Shown here: positions 32,250 through 40,937 of the stretch, piece after piece
Layout of the letters: each line of letters starts with the position of its first letter
Numbering within the stretch: the first letter of the stretch is position 1
From: Alphaproteobacteria bacterium UBA3612
GTDB lineage: Bacteria > Pseudomonadota > Alphaproteobacteria > Sphingomonadales > Sphingomonadaceae
DNA: 64,000 nucleotides
Direction: 5' to 3'
Assembly: GCA_002375465.1 (NCBI GenBank)
Contig: DFLT01000004.1
Location: forward strand, 62,001 to 126,000
Notes under the pieces: model-generated
Seen by the model: only the letters and a program-made list of their open reading frames with translations
Told to the model about the DNA's origin: nothing
Database searches by the model: none
Position numbers and translations under genes: made by a program

Positions 32250-35003
32250 ATGGACGTTTCAGCCCAATCTCTGACGCAGCGGCTTGCCGAACTTTATGAG
32301 CGGACGCGGGAAACGCCTCTGTTCAACCCGGTGGCGCAGCTCGGCTATGAACTTTCGCGCGCGCTTGAAAGCGGGGAAACGGACATTGGCACGCTGAAGC
32401 AGACGGTGGCGGCGATCACCGCACAGGAATTCGAGGCGCGGGGCGCACGGCTGCACGAGTTCGTGAACCTGAAATCGGGCGATGCCGCCAGCCTTGACCC
32501 CTTCCTGATGGCGGAAAACTTCGCTGCATTTCGCGCCCGGTGGGAGCGGCAGCTGCTGGGGTGCGTTTTTACCGCCCACCCGACCTTCCTGCTGTCGCAA
32601 AAGGCTTACGGAGCGCTGGCAGCGGGTGAACCCATGCCCGCAGACGCGGCGGAGGGCGGACCCAGTCTTGCCGACGAGCATATGGCGGTTCAGTCGGCGC
32701 TGGCACGTGCCACGAGCGCCCGCGACAAGATCAACCGCCAATTGTTCAGAAGCGCGCGTAAGCAATTTGGCCATGAATGGCGAACTCTCCGCCCCGCGCC
32801 GTTCGGTTTTGCCACCTGGGTCGGCTATGACATGGACGGGCGTACCGATATCGACTGGGCGACGCCCATTCGGTTCCGCCTACAGGAGAAGGTGCGGGCG
32901 CTGTCCACCTATCTCGTCCGCCTGCGGGATCTGGAGGATGACCGGCTGGAGCAGATCAACGACCGGCTTTCCGAGGCGTTGACCCATGCGGAAAGCGTTG
33001 CGGATGCGTTCGAACCCGCTCTCGACACGCCGGAAAAGATCAGCGCGGCCGCCAATCTGGCCACGCGAGAGGACCCGCGCGCCCTGACCAGCCTGACATC
33101 CGTTATCGACGATCTGGAGGCGATCGCGCTGCAGGCGCCCGAACAACTGGCTGAAGATATACTCGTCCTGTCGGCCGCCATGCGCAGCGAGCGGCTGGGC
33201 GTCGGCACCATCCATTTCCGCATGAACGCATCGCAACTGGATAACGCCATCCGCCGCCGTCTGGGCAGCGATACCGGCTTCGCCATGGGCAGTCGCACCG
33301 CCATCGCGCGACTGCGGGAGCTTATTGCGGATGCGAAGCCGTTGGAGGTCAATTTTGCCGCGCTGGCGATCGAGAGCACGACCGCGATCCGCCAGTTCAT
33401 CGGCATTACGCAGATCCTGCAGCATATCGATGGCGACAGCGCCATTCGCCTGTTGATCGCCGAAACCGAGCAGCCCGCAACAGTGCTGTCCGCGCTCTAC
33501 TTTGCGAAGCTGTTCGGGGTGGACAAGCAGATCGACATATCCCCGCTGTTCGAAACGGGGGACGCACTGGAACATGGCGGCCGCTTCCTCGACGCGCTGC
33601 TCGCCGAGCCGGTCTATCAGGATTATGCCCGCACGCGCGGGCGGGTGGCGATCCAGACGGGGTTTTCGGATGCCGGCCGTTTCATGGGCCAGATCCCCGC
33701 TTCCCTGAGTATCGAGCGGTTGCAGGGCCGGCTGGCGCGGCTGATGGCGAAGCATGGCCTAGCCGACGTGGACGCCGTCATTTTCAACACGCACGGGGAA
33801 AGCATGGGGCGCGGCGCGCATCCGCTGAGCATGAAAGAGCGCCTGTCATACCCGCTGTCGGCATGGACCCGGCGGCGCTTTGCCGAAAACAAGGTCGGCC
33901 TGGTCGCGGAGGCGAGTTTCCAGGGCGGCGACGGCTATGTGTTCTTTGGCTCGGACGAGCTTGCGTTGGCGACATTGACGCGCATCGCCTGTGAGGAAAT
34001 CGGTCTGGCGCCGGATGCATCGAAAACCGACCCCTTCTATCTGGAAACGGATGTCTCGCTCGATTTCTATCGCGATGTGCGGCGGGTGCAGGCACGCATG
34101 TTTCACGACCGCTCCTATAATCGCGCGCTGACGGCGTTCGGGCTGGGGCTGTTGCCGCAGACCGGATCGCGAAAATCGCGCCGGCAAACCGACGTTGCCG
34201 CCGACCGCGACATGACGCTGCGGCGGATCCGTGCCATTCCGCATAATGGAATCCTGCAGCAATTAGGCTATCCCGTGAATGTCATAGCGGGGATCGGTGA
34301 TGCGACGGCCAGCGACCCGGACCGTTTTGCCGCGCTGTTCGAACGCTCCCCCCGCGCGCAGGAATTGATCCGCATGGTGCTGGCATCCGACCGTCTGGCC
34401 AGCATCAAGACGCTGGTTGCCTATGGCGAAATGTTCAACGGGGCCTATTGGGCGACGCGCCCCTATCGCGGCGCCGAACCGGAGCGGGAAATCGCCTGTC
34501 TCGATCTTGCCGAACGGCTGGCCGGCGACGACCGGACCATGGCCTTCCGGGAGCTTGCGACGGCATTGCGAGTGGACGGGCTGAAGCTGCGGCGCCTGAT
34601 CGACCAATTGCCGCCGGAAACGCTGCCCGACCGCAACGAGGGCATCCGCCGCATGCTGGGCGTCCTGCACGCGCTTCGCCTGGCGCTCATGCAGCATATT
34701 TTCCTGAATGCGGCGGCTATCCCGCCCTTTTCCCGGCGCAACGACATATCCCGCGACGACATCATGGAAATGATCCTGTCGCTGCGCATCGACGATGCTT
34801 TGGAGCAGTTACGCGCCGCCTATCCGGTGGAGGCACCATCCCTGGCGCGGTTCGATGTTGAGGAGCCGACCGATTATCCCGATGATACGACGCCGGAATA
34901 TGGCCGTATCAACGAGGATTTCATCGATCCGATCGACAGTGCCTATGATGTGGTGGTCATGATCTCGACGGCGATCGCCCATCAGTTCGGTGCAATCGGA
35001 TAG
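32250..35003 (+). CDS. Phosphoenolpyruvate carboxylase-like protein, divergent in active-site motifs
   Basis: The 917-residue protein aligns along its length with PEP carboxylase: a TAHPT block (108-112, His110), a GFSDAG block (about 471-476), an HGESMGRGAHP block (from His515), a RAIPHNGILQQLG block and a C-terminus resembling the family end. However, the usual TAHPTE is TAHPTF, GYSDSxKDxG is GFSDAGRFMG (lysine lost) and FHGRGGSxGRGG is FNTHGESMGRG (catalytic arginine lost). Canonical PEPC uses these to bind PEP and bicarbonate, so activity is doubtful or altered. The ATG at 32250 gives the normal N-terminus; upstream codons are spurious. Genome annotations may simply call it ppc. Confidence 0.75.
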   Translation: MDVSAQSLTQRLAELYERTRETPLFNPVAQLGYELSRALESGETDIGTLKQTVAAITAQEFEARGARLHEFVNLKSGDAASLDPFLMAENFAAFRARWERQLLGCVFTAHPTFLLSQKAYGALAAGEPMPADAAEGGPSLADEHMAVQSALARATSARDKINRQLFRSARKQFGHEWRTLRPAPFGFATWVGYDMDGRTDIDWATPIRFRLQEKVRALSTYLVRLRDLEDDRLEQINDRLSEALTHAESVADAFEPALDTPEKISAAANLATREDPRALTSLTSVIDDLEAIALQAPEQLAEDILVLSAAMRSERLGVGTIHFRMNASQLDNAIRRRLGSDTGFAMGSRTAIARLRELIADAKPLEVNFAALAIESTTAIRQFIGITQILQHIDGDSAIRLLIAETEQPATVLSALYFAKLFGVDKQIDISPLFETGDALEHGGRFLDALLAEPVYQDYARTRGRVAIQTGFSDAGRFMGQIPASLSIERLQGRLARLMAKHGLADVDAVIFNTHGESMGRGAHPLSMKERLSYPLSAWTRRRFAENKVGLVAEASFQGGDGYVFFGSDELALATLTRIACEEIGLAPDASKTDPFYLETDVSLDFYRDVRRVQARMFHDRSYNRALTAFGLGLLPQTGSRKSRRQTDVAADRDMTLRRIRAIPHNGILQQLGYPVNVIAGIGDATASDPDRFAALFERSPRAQELIRMVLASDRLASIKTLVAYGEMFNGAYWATRPYRGAEPEREIACLDLAERLAGDDRTMAFRELATALRVDGLKLRRLIDQLPPETLPDRNEGIRRMLGVLHALRLALMQHIFLNAAAIPPFSRRNDISRDDIMEMILSLRIDDALEQLRAAYPVEAPSLARFDVEEPTDYPDDTTPEYGRINEDFIDPIDSAYDVVVMISTAIAHQFGAIG

Positions 35004-35058
35004 ATTAGCGCGCGCGGGCGGGGGTGGCATACGTCCGAAAACAGATTATCTTCCCGAC

Positions 35059-35379
35059 ATGAACCGTGTTCGTGTGGGTCTGACGGGTCTTGCCCTTGTC
35101 TTTCTGATGGCGCTGCTTTTTGCGGCGCTTCTCGGACCTGTGGGCTTCGTCGATCCGCGGGAATCGCCGAACGACACGCTCGCGACGATAGGTGTCGTGC
35201 CGGGTGGCGAGGACAAGGATCAGGATAAGGAGGGCGAACCCGAATTCGTGCCGCCGCCGCCTATCGTTGCCGACCCGCTGACGCCGCCCGGTTCGCGCGA
35301 ATTTCCGCTGATCCCGGAAGATCCGAATGCGGAGCCGCTGCCCAAATTATCGACCGATGGGGAAGTGACGGAGATCTAA
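35059..35379 (+). CDS. Small hypothetical membrane-anchored protein
   Basis: The 106-residue product starts with a hydrophobic helix (residues 6-28: VGLTGLALVFLMALLFAALL) and continues with a polar, acidic, proline-rich part (PEFVPPPPIVADPLTPP, then ENPNAEPLP-like). It is probably anchored in the inner membrane with the tail outside. No known domain is visible. It lies 55 bases after the PEPC-like gene and before the mraZ promoter region. Confidence 0.6.
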   Translation: MNRVRVGLTGLALVFLMALLFAALLGPVGFVDPRESPNDTLATIGVVPGGEDKDQDKEGEPEFVPPPPIVADPLTPPGSREFPLIPEDPNAEPLPKLSTDGEVTEI

Positions 35380-35425
35380 TCCGTCACGGCGAAATACAGT
35401 CGTCTCCGCATAAATTCTAACAGAC

Positions 35426-35434
35426 TTATCCACA
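35426..35434 (+). promoter_or_regulatory. DnaA box (TTATCCACA)
   Basis: TTATCCACA is a perfect match to the consensus TTATNCACA. It lies 253 bases upstream of the mraZ start. A single 9-mer can occur by chance, but the position before the division cluster is suggestive. Confidence 0.5.
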
Positions 35435-35475
35435 GGCAATGGTTAAGCTGCGGCTTGGCCGGGGCTTTCACCGTC

Positions 35476-35504
35476 TTGCGCCTAAGTCATTGTATTCGTT
35501 ATCG
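35476..35504 (+). promoter_or_regulatory. Possible promoter of the dcw cluster
   Basis: TTGCGC (35476-35481) and TTATCG (35499-35504) are 17 bases apart. The match is moderate. It would start transcription just upstream of the CCCAT repeats. Confidence 0.3.
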
Positions 35505-35527
35505 CGCCCACAGAAAACATTTTCATT

Positions 35528-35563
35528 CCCATGAATTCCAGTTGAATTCCCATGCCTACCCAT
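35528..35563. promoter_or_regulatory. Putative MraZ operator (CCCAT-type direct repeats)
   Basis: CCCAT occurs at 35528, 35549 and 35559, with a variant CCAGT at 35538, giving a period of about 10 bases. MraZ proteins bind direct repeats of TGGG-type pentamers, spaced by 5, upstream of their own gene; here the complement of CCCAT is ATGGG. The assignment is by analogy. Confidence 0.45.
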
Positions 35564-35686
35564 ATAGTCCCTTGTGCACATGGGATGTGGTGCGTTCCCC
35601 TTTAACAAGGGCAGTGAACAGGGGGCCTGACGGCAGGCCTCTGTTTTCACGGGCGTTTTACCATTGTCCCGGCCATTGGGAGGGTA

Positions 35687-36169
35687 ATGCGCGTGGCCGC
35701 GGGTCGTTATGAAGGCATCTTTCTGGGCAGCGTGGACGGCAAGGGGCGTATTTCTATCCCTGCGGCTTTCCGCGACGTGATCCAGCAAAATGCCGGCGAC
35801 CGCCGCGTCGTGTTCATGCCCAGCCGTTCCGACAAGGATTGCCTCGATTGTTTCGACAGCGCGGGCATGGCGCGTATCGATGCCGCCCATGCGGAGCGTT
35901 TCCCCGCCGACGAGATTTCGGAAGAAGAGGAGGAGGCGCGCTTCGGCACGTTCGGCCTCGCCCATAATCAGGGCTATGAAGAAACCGGGCGCTGCGTCAT
36001 TCCCGAAGAGCTGCGCGAAATCGCCGAAATCGACGCGCTCGTGCTGTTCGTCGGCGGCGGCAGCCGTGGGTTCCAGGTGTGGAACCCCGATCTGTTCCTG
36101 CAATATAATAAGCGGCCGATCTTCGACAAGCTGGTGCGTAACAAGCTGAAAAAGGCGCGCGCGAAATGA
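35687..36169 (+). CDS. mraZ: Transcriptional regulator MraZ
   Basis: The 160-residue protein has two SpoVT/AbrB-like units: LGSVDGKGRISIPAAFRD near the N-terminus and GRCVIPEELREIAEIDALVLFVGGG in the second half. MraZ represses the dcw promoter by binding repeats upstream. A VWNP..F block near the end is usual. GGGAGG lies just before the ATG. The stop codon overlaps rsmH by four bases. Confidence 0.96.
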   Translation: MRVAAGRYEGIFLGSVDGKGRISIPAAFRDVIQQNAGDRRVVFMPSRSDKDCLDCFDSAGMARIDAAHAERFPADEISEEEEEARFGTFGLAHNQGYEETGRCVIPEELREIAEIDALVLFVGGGSRGFQVWNPDLFLQYNKRPIFDKLVRNKLKKARAK

Positions 36170-37164
36170 ACGCCGCCGCTTTCGATGCCCCGCACACGCC
36201 CGTCCTTCTGGATGAAGTGATGGCCGCGATCTCGCCGCTGGACGGTGCCGTCGTCGTCGATGGTACCTTTGGTGCCGGCGGCTATTCGCGCGCGGCCCTG
36301 TCTGCCGGTGCGGCGCATGTGTATGGATTCGACCGTGATCCCGATGCCATCGCGGCAGGTCGCGCGCAGGAAACCGATCGTCTGACGCTGATCGAGAGCC
36401 GCTTTTCGGCCATGACCGAGGAGCTTGCCGCGCGCGGCGTGAGCCACGTCGATGCCATCATGCTGGATGTCGGCGTGTCGTCCATGCAGATCGATCAGGC
36501 GGCGAGGGGCTTTTCGTTCAAGGCGGACGGGCCGCTCGACATGCGGATGGCGCAGTCGGGGCCGAGCGCCGCCGATCTGGTGAACGAGGCCGATGAGGAA
36601 GAATTGGCCGACATCATCTTTCATTATGGCGAAGAGCGAGCCGCCCGCCGGGTCGCCCGTGCACTGGTCGGCGCTCGCCCACTGACACGCACGCATGAAA
36701 CGGCCGAGATCGTGCGCCGGGCGGCTGGGCAAAAGCCCGGTGCCAAAACCGACGCCGCGACCAAGACATTCCAGGCGCTGCGCATCGCCGTCAATGACGA
36801 GCTTGGCGAACTGGAAATGGCGCTTGAAGCGGCTGAGCGCCTGTTGGCGACCGGCGGGCGCCTGGCCGTGGTTAGTTTTCATTCGCTGGAGGATCGTGTC
36901 GTCAAACGATTCCTGCGTACGCGCAGCGGCGGTGATCCGGGCGGGTCGCGTCACCAGCCGCAGGTAGAAGATAGCGCGCCGCCGCCGACGTTCGCAAAGC
37001 CTGCGCGCGCCGTTCGCGCAGGTGCGGCCGAGATGGCCCGCAATCCCCGCGCGCGCTCGGCAACCTTGAGATCAGCCGTCCGCACCGATGCGCGTGCCTG
37101 GACCGACGAAAATGATGGCGGGACGCCAGCAAGGGCCCTTTGGCGGCCAGGGAGAGCAGCATGA
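36166..37164 (+). CDS. rsmH: 16S rRNA (cytosine1402-N4)-methyltransferase RsmH
   Basis: RsmH (MraW) methylates C1402 of 16S rRNA using SAM. The 332-residue sequence has HTPVLLDEVM, VVDGTFGAGGYSRAAL (SAM motif), MLDVGVSSMQIDQAARGFSF, RGFSF-DGPLDMRM and VVSFHSLEDRVVKRF. It overlaps both neighbours by four bases. Confidence 0.97.
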   Translation: MNAAAFDAPHTPVLLDEVMAAISPLDGAVVVDGTFGAGGYSRAALSAGAAHVYGFDRDPDAIAAGRAQETDRLTLIESRFSAMTEELAARGVSHVDAIMLDVGVSSMQIDQAARGFSFKADGPLDMRMAQSGPSAADLVNEADEEELADIIFHYGEERAARRVARALVGARPLTRTHETAEIVRRAAGQKPGAKTDAATKTFQALRIAVNDELGELEMALEAAERLLATGGRLAVVSFHSLEDRVVKRFLRTRSGGDPGGSRHQPQVEDSAPPPTFAKPARAVRAGAAEMARNPRARSATLRSAVRTDARAWTDENDGGTPARALWRPGRAA

Positions 37165-37808
37165 GCAGGTTCGGAACCATCGGATTGGGAGTGCTCACCG
37201 TCGGTGCGACGATGGGGCTTTACCTGTCGAGCTATCATGTCGCCGAAAAGCGCGAGGACATCGCCAAGCTGCAACAGCAGATCGACGAGGATGCCGAACT
37301 GGTTGCGAAGCTGGAGCGCGAGCTGGGCACGCTTGCCAATCTCGACAGGCTGGAGGCGATCAACGCCAGCGTCTGGCGCTACCACGCGCCCAAGCCCGGT
37401 CAGATTGTCGGCGGTCCGGTCCAGTTCGCTGCCGTAATGGCGGGCGAAGCGGCCCCCGAAATGCAGCTGGCCGTTATCCGCGATGGCGAGGATTCCGCCG
37501 TTAGCGACAAGCCCGTGGTGCGCTCCATCGCGCTGGCGGACCGCAAGCCGGAGGTGCCCCAGCCGCTGACCGACAGCAAGCCGGCCAGTGCTCCCGCTCG
37601 CGCCAAGGCAAAGACGCCCGCCAACGTCGTCCTCGCGTCCTCCGATCCGGCGGACCTGCCGCCGCTGTCCACGCGAGCGCCGTCCGCCGCGACGGTGTCG
37701 ACGGCGGCGCCCGCGTCCGCCGACCTCTTCTCTGACGGGTTCATTACCGAAGTCGAGACCGCCGCCACTCTGGAACGCGCCGGATTCCGTAAGGTCGTGC
37801 TACGGTGA
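37161..37808 (+). CDS. ftsL: Cell division protein FtsL, with extended C-terminal tail
   Basis: The 215-residue protein has an N-terminal membrane helix (about 6-24), then a coiled coil (EKREDIAKLQQQIDEDAELV) and the short LDRLEAINASVWRY segment seen in alphaproteobacterial FtsL. Beyond residue 90 the sequence is Pro/Ala-rich and disordered, about 120 residues longer than classical FtsL. It bridges FtsQ/FtsB and the FtsW-FtsI synthase. The ATG overlaps the rsmH stop. The identification rests on position and topology as well as on the segment. Confidence 0.8.
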   Translation: MSRFGTIGLGVLTVGATMGLYLSSYHVAEKREDIAKLQQQIDEDAELVAKLERELGTLANLDRLEAINASVWRYHAPKPGQIVGGPVQFAAVMAGEAAPEMQLAVIRDGEDSAVSDKPVVRSIALADRKPEVPQPLTDSKPASAPARAKAKTPANVVLASSDPADLPPLSTRAPSAATVSTAAPASADLFSDGFITEVETAATLERAGFRKVVLR

Positions 37809-39517
37809 GTCCAGGTGCGCTTCGCACTTTAAGGATTCAGCTTGCGGGAAAACGGCAGGCGCAGCTGCAGCGCGCCCGTCAAAGAATGGTGGTGGGGCTC
37901 GCTTTGTTTGGCGGGCTGACCCTGCTGACCGGCGCGCGTCTTGCCGATCTTGCCCTCACCGATCCGGCGGGCAGCGCACAGGTGGTCAATCAATGGCAGG
38001 GGGTGCGCCCCCGTGCGCCCATCCTCGATCGCAACGGCGTTGTCTTGGCGCAAAGTTTCGAGGCCTATTATCTCGCCGTCCGGCCGCATGACCTGCTGTC
38101 GGATCCGGCACAGCTGTCGCGCCAGATTGCCGCAATCATCGGTGAACGCGATCCCGCCGATATCGAACGCAAGCTGCGGCACGAAGGGAAGTGGCGTTAT
38201 GTCGAGCGCCGCGTCCACCCCGACGATGCTATGGCGCTGCAGGCGCTGGGTGATCCCGGCCTTGAAATCGAGCGGGAATGGGAGCGTGTCTATCCAAACG
38301 GAACGCTTGCCGCGCATACGATCGGCTATGCCAATATCGACGGCAAGGGCGCCGCGGGACTGGAACAGCAGCTGGATACGCGCCTGCTTGATCCGGAACG
38401 GCTGGAACAACCGGTAAGCCTCAGTATTGACACGCGCGTGCAGCATGCCCTGGTGCAGGAACTCGCCGCGCAGATGCAGAAGCACTCCGCTATTGGCGGC
38501 AGCGGAATCGTCATGGACGTACGTACCGGCGAACTGATTGCCATGACGTCGCAGCCGGTCTTCGACCCCAACTCCCCCGACGCGACCGGATCGGGCGGAG
38601 AGGATGATGTACGGTTCAACCGGGCGACCTATGGCGTCTATGAGCTTGGCTCGACCTTCAAGGCGCTGACGATAGCCATGGCGCTGGAAAGCGGCGTCGT
38701 CACCTCCATGGCGCAGGGATATGATGCCAGCGCGCCCATCAAGGCCGGACGGTTCCGCATCACCGACTTCCACGGTGAGAACCGCTGGTTGAGCGTACCT
38801 GAGATCTTTATGTATTCGTCCAATATCGGCACGGCTCGAATGGCGCTGGAAATCGGCCCGGAACGGCAACAGAAATATCTCGCCAGCCTGGGCCTTTTGG
38901 ACAAGCCGGTGATTGAGCTTGCAGAGCGCGGAATGCCCCTGAGGCCGGACAATTGGGGTGACATTTCGACGATGACCATTGGCTATGGCCATGGCCTGGC
39001 GGTGACGCCGTTGCACCTTGCGGCGGCCTATGGCGCCCTTGTCAACGGCGGCATCTATTATCAGCCGACGCTGATGAAGCTCGGCGCCGACGACAAGCCG
39101 AAGGGGCGCCGGGTTTTTTCTGCCGAAACGTCAAAAAAGATGAACGCCCTCCTGCGTCTGGTGGTGATGCAGGGCACCGGCGGCAATGCAGAGGCGGAAG
39201 GCTATCGCGTCGGCGGCAAGACGGGCACAGCGGAAAAGCCCAAGAATGGCGGTTATGCACGGCGATCCCTCATAACGACCTTCGCGGGCGCGTTTCCCAT
39301 GGACAATCCACGTTACGTCGTGCTGGCAATGCTGGACGAACCGCAGGGAATAAAGGAAACATACGGCTATGCCACAGCGGGCTGGACCGCCGCGCCGGTC
39401 GTGAGCAGGGTGGTCAGCCGTATCGCGCCGATCCTGGATGTGGCGCCGTCCACGACGAAGGACGTCGACATGGCAGAAGTACTGGCGCAGGTGCGCGACG
39501 TGAAGGAAGCGGGGTAG
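37805..39517 (+). CDS. ftsI: Peptidoglycan transpeptidase FtsI (PBP3)
   Basis: FtsI crosslinks septal peptidoglycan. The 570-residue protein has one N-terminal membrane helix (about 29-48), a PBP dimerisation domain (RAPILDRNGVVLA) and the transpeptidase motifs S283-T-F-K (LGSTFKAL), S338-x-N340 (YSSNIGTA) and K472-T-G (GGKTGTAEKP). The start is GTG at 37805, overlapping the end of ftsL by four bases. It works with FtsW. Confidence 0.96.
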   Translation: MSPGALRTLRIQLAGKRQAQLQRARQRMVVGLALFGGLTLLTGARLADLALTDPAGSAQVVNQWQGVRPRAPILDRNGVVLAQSFEAYYLAVRPHDLLSDPAQLSRQIAAIIGERDPADIERKLRHEGKWRYVERRVHPDDAMALQALGDPGLEIEREWERVYPNGTLAAHTIGYANIDGKGAAGLEQQLDTRLLDPERLEQPVSLSIDTRVQHALVQELAAQMQKHSAIGGSGIVMDVRTGELIAMTSQPVFDPNSPDATGSGGEDDVRFNRATYGVYELGSTFKALTIAMALESGVVTSMAQGYDASAPIKAGRFRITDFHGENRWLSVPEIFMYSSNIGTARMALEIGPERQQKYLASLGLLDKPVIELAERGMPLRPDNWGDISTMTIGYGHGLAVTPLHLAAAYGALVNGGIYYQPTLMKLGADDKPKGRRVFSAETSKKMNALLRLVVMQGTGGNAEAEGYRVGGKTGTAEKPKNGGYARRSLITTFAGAFPMDNPRYVVLAMLDEPQGIKETYGYATAGWTAAPVVSRVVSRIAPILDVAPSTTKDVDMAEVLAQVRDVKEAG

Positions 39518-39521
39518 AGCG

Positions 39522-40937
39522 GTGCAACTGGGAAAACTTCTCGGCAACGAAGATGAAACCCAGATCACCGGCTTCGCGATCGATCATCGCAAGGTCGCGC
39601 GCGGTGCGGTGTTTGGGGCGTTCCGGGGTGCGCGTTTCAACGGAGAGGATTTCATCGCCGATGCGGTGGCATCCGGCGCAGCGGCGGTGGTCGCGCGGCC
39701 GGAAGCCACGGTCGAAGGTGCCGTACATATAAAAGCTGACGAACCGCGCGAGCGTTTCGCCCGGCTGGCTGCGCGGTTTTACGGCCCGTTTCCGGAATAC
39801 ACGGTGGCCGTCACGGGTACGAACGGCAAGACCTCTACGGTGGAACTGGTGCGCCAGTTGTGGCGCTTTGCCGGACATAATGCCGCCAGCATCGGCACGC
39901 TGGGCGTCACGACCAGCGAAGGACAGGTTTCGACCGGCCTGACGACGCCCGACATCGTCACCTTCCTTTCCAACATGGCCGGTTTGCAGCGGGAGGGCGT
40001 GACCCACGCCGCCTTTGAGGCGTCAAGCCATGGCCTGTCGCAATATCGCACTGAGGGCCTGCCGGTCGCTGCTGCTGCATTCACGAACCTGTCGCGCGAT
40101 CATCTGGACTATCATGGCACGATGGACGCCTATTTCGAGGCGAAGATGCGCCTGTTCCAAGAGGTTGTCGGCGACGGCGGCGCGGCGGTGATCTGGGCCG
40201 AGGACGATCGCTCCGCCAAGGTGTCGCAGATCGCGCAAGAGCGTGGCCTTCGCATCATTTCCGTGGGACGACATGGCGATACGTTAAAGCTGCGCGAACA
40301 GACACCGACGCACCTGGGGCAGATGCTGAAGATCGAGGCAGGGGGCGACGTTCACACCGTCAATCTGCCGCTGATCGGCGCATATCAGGCCGCCAACGCG
40401 CTCGTCGCCGCTGGATTGGCCATCGCGTTGGGAGCGGATGTTCGGTCAACGCTGGCCAATTTGCAACGTGTCGTGCCGGTGCGCGGTCGTCTGGAGCGGG
40501 TCGCGCTGTCTAAGGCCGGTGTGCCGATTTATGTCGATTATGCTCATACGCCGGACGCCATCGCTGCTGCGTGCGACGCGCTACGGCCGCATACCGACGC
40601 CCGGCTGCACTTGGTATTCGGTGCTGGCGGGGACCGCGACCCGGGAAAGCGTGGCCCGATGGGCGCGATTGCGCGGGAAAAAGCAGACGAGCTTTACGTG
40701 ACCGATGACAATCCACGTGGCGAGGATCCCGCCACTATCCGCGCGGCCATACTGGCCGAAACCGGGCCGGCGCAGGAGTTTGCCGACCGTCGGGAGGCAA
40801 TCCGCGCCGCCATCGGGTCCGCTGCCGCCGGCGACGTCGTGCTGATCGCCGGTAAGGGACACGAGCAGGGACAGATCGTTGGTGATCGCGTCCTGCCCTT
40901 CGATGATGTGGCCGTCGCCCGGGAAGTGGCGTCGTGA
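39522..40937 (+). CDS. murE: UDP-MurNAc-L-Ala-D-Glu:meso-diaminopimelate ligase MurE
   Basis: MurE adds meso-DAP to the peptide stem. The 471-residue sequence has VAVTGTNGKTSTVELV (ATP loop), FEASSHGLSQYR, and DNPR at residues 396-399 (DDNPRGEDP), the motif that selects meso-diaminopimelate rather than lysine. GTG start at 39522. It overlaps murF by four bases (GTGA). Confidence 0.97.
   Translation: MQLGKLLGNEDETQITGFAIDHRKVARGAVFGAFRGARFNGEDFIADAVASGAAAVVARPEATVEGAVHIKADEPRERFARLAARFYGPFPEYTVAVTGTNGKTSTVELVRQLWRFAGHNAASIGTLGVTTSEGQVSTGLTTPDIVTFLSNMAGLQREGVTHAAFEASSHGLSQYRTEGLPVAAAAFTNLSRDHLDYHGTMDAYFEAKMRLFQEVVGDGGAAVIWAEDDRSAKVSQIAQERGLRIISVGRHGDTLKLREQTPTHLGQMLKIEAGGDVHTVNLPLIGAYQAANALVAAGLAIALGADVRSTLANLQRVVPVRGRLERVALSKAGVPIYVDYAHTPDAIAAACDALRPHTDARLHLVFGAGGDRDPGKRGPMGAIAREKADELYVTDDNPRGEDPATIRAAILAETGPAQEFADRREAIRAAIGSAAAGDVVLIAGKGHEQGQIVGDRVLPFDDVAVAREVAS

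Larger units (their letters stand above)
35380..35686 (+). other. Intergenic region before mraZ
   Basis: These 307 bases hold no supported gene. They contain a perfect DnaA box, a possible promoter and a set of CCCAT-type repeats (separate entries), as expected for the control region of a dcw cluster. Confidence 0.6.
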
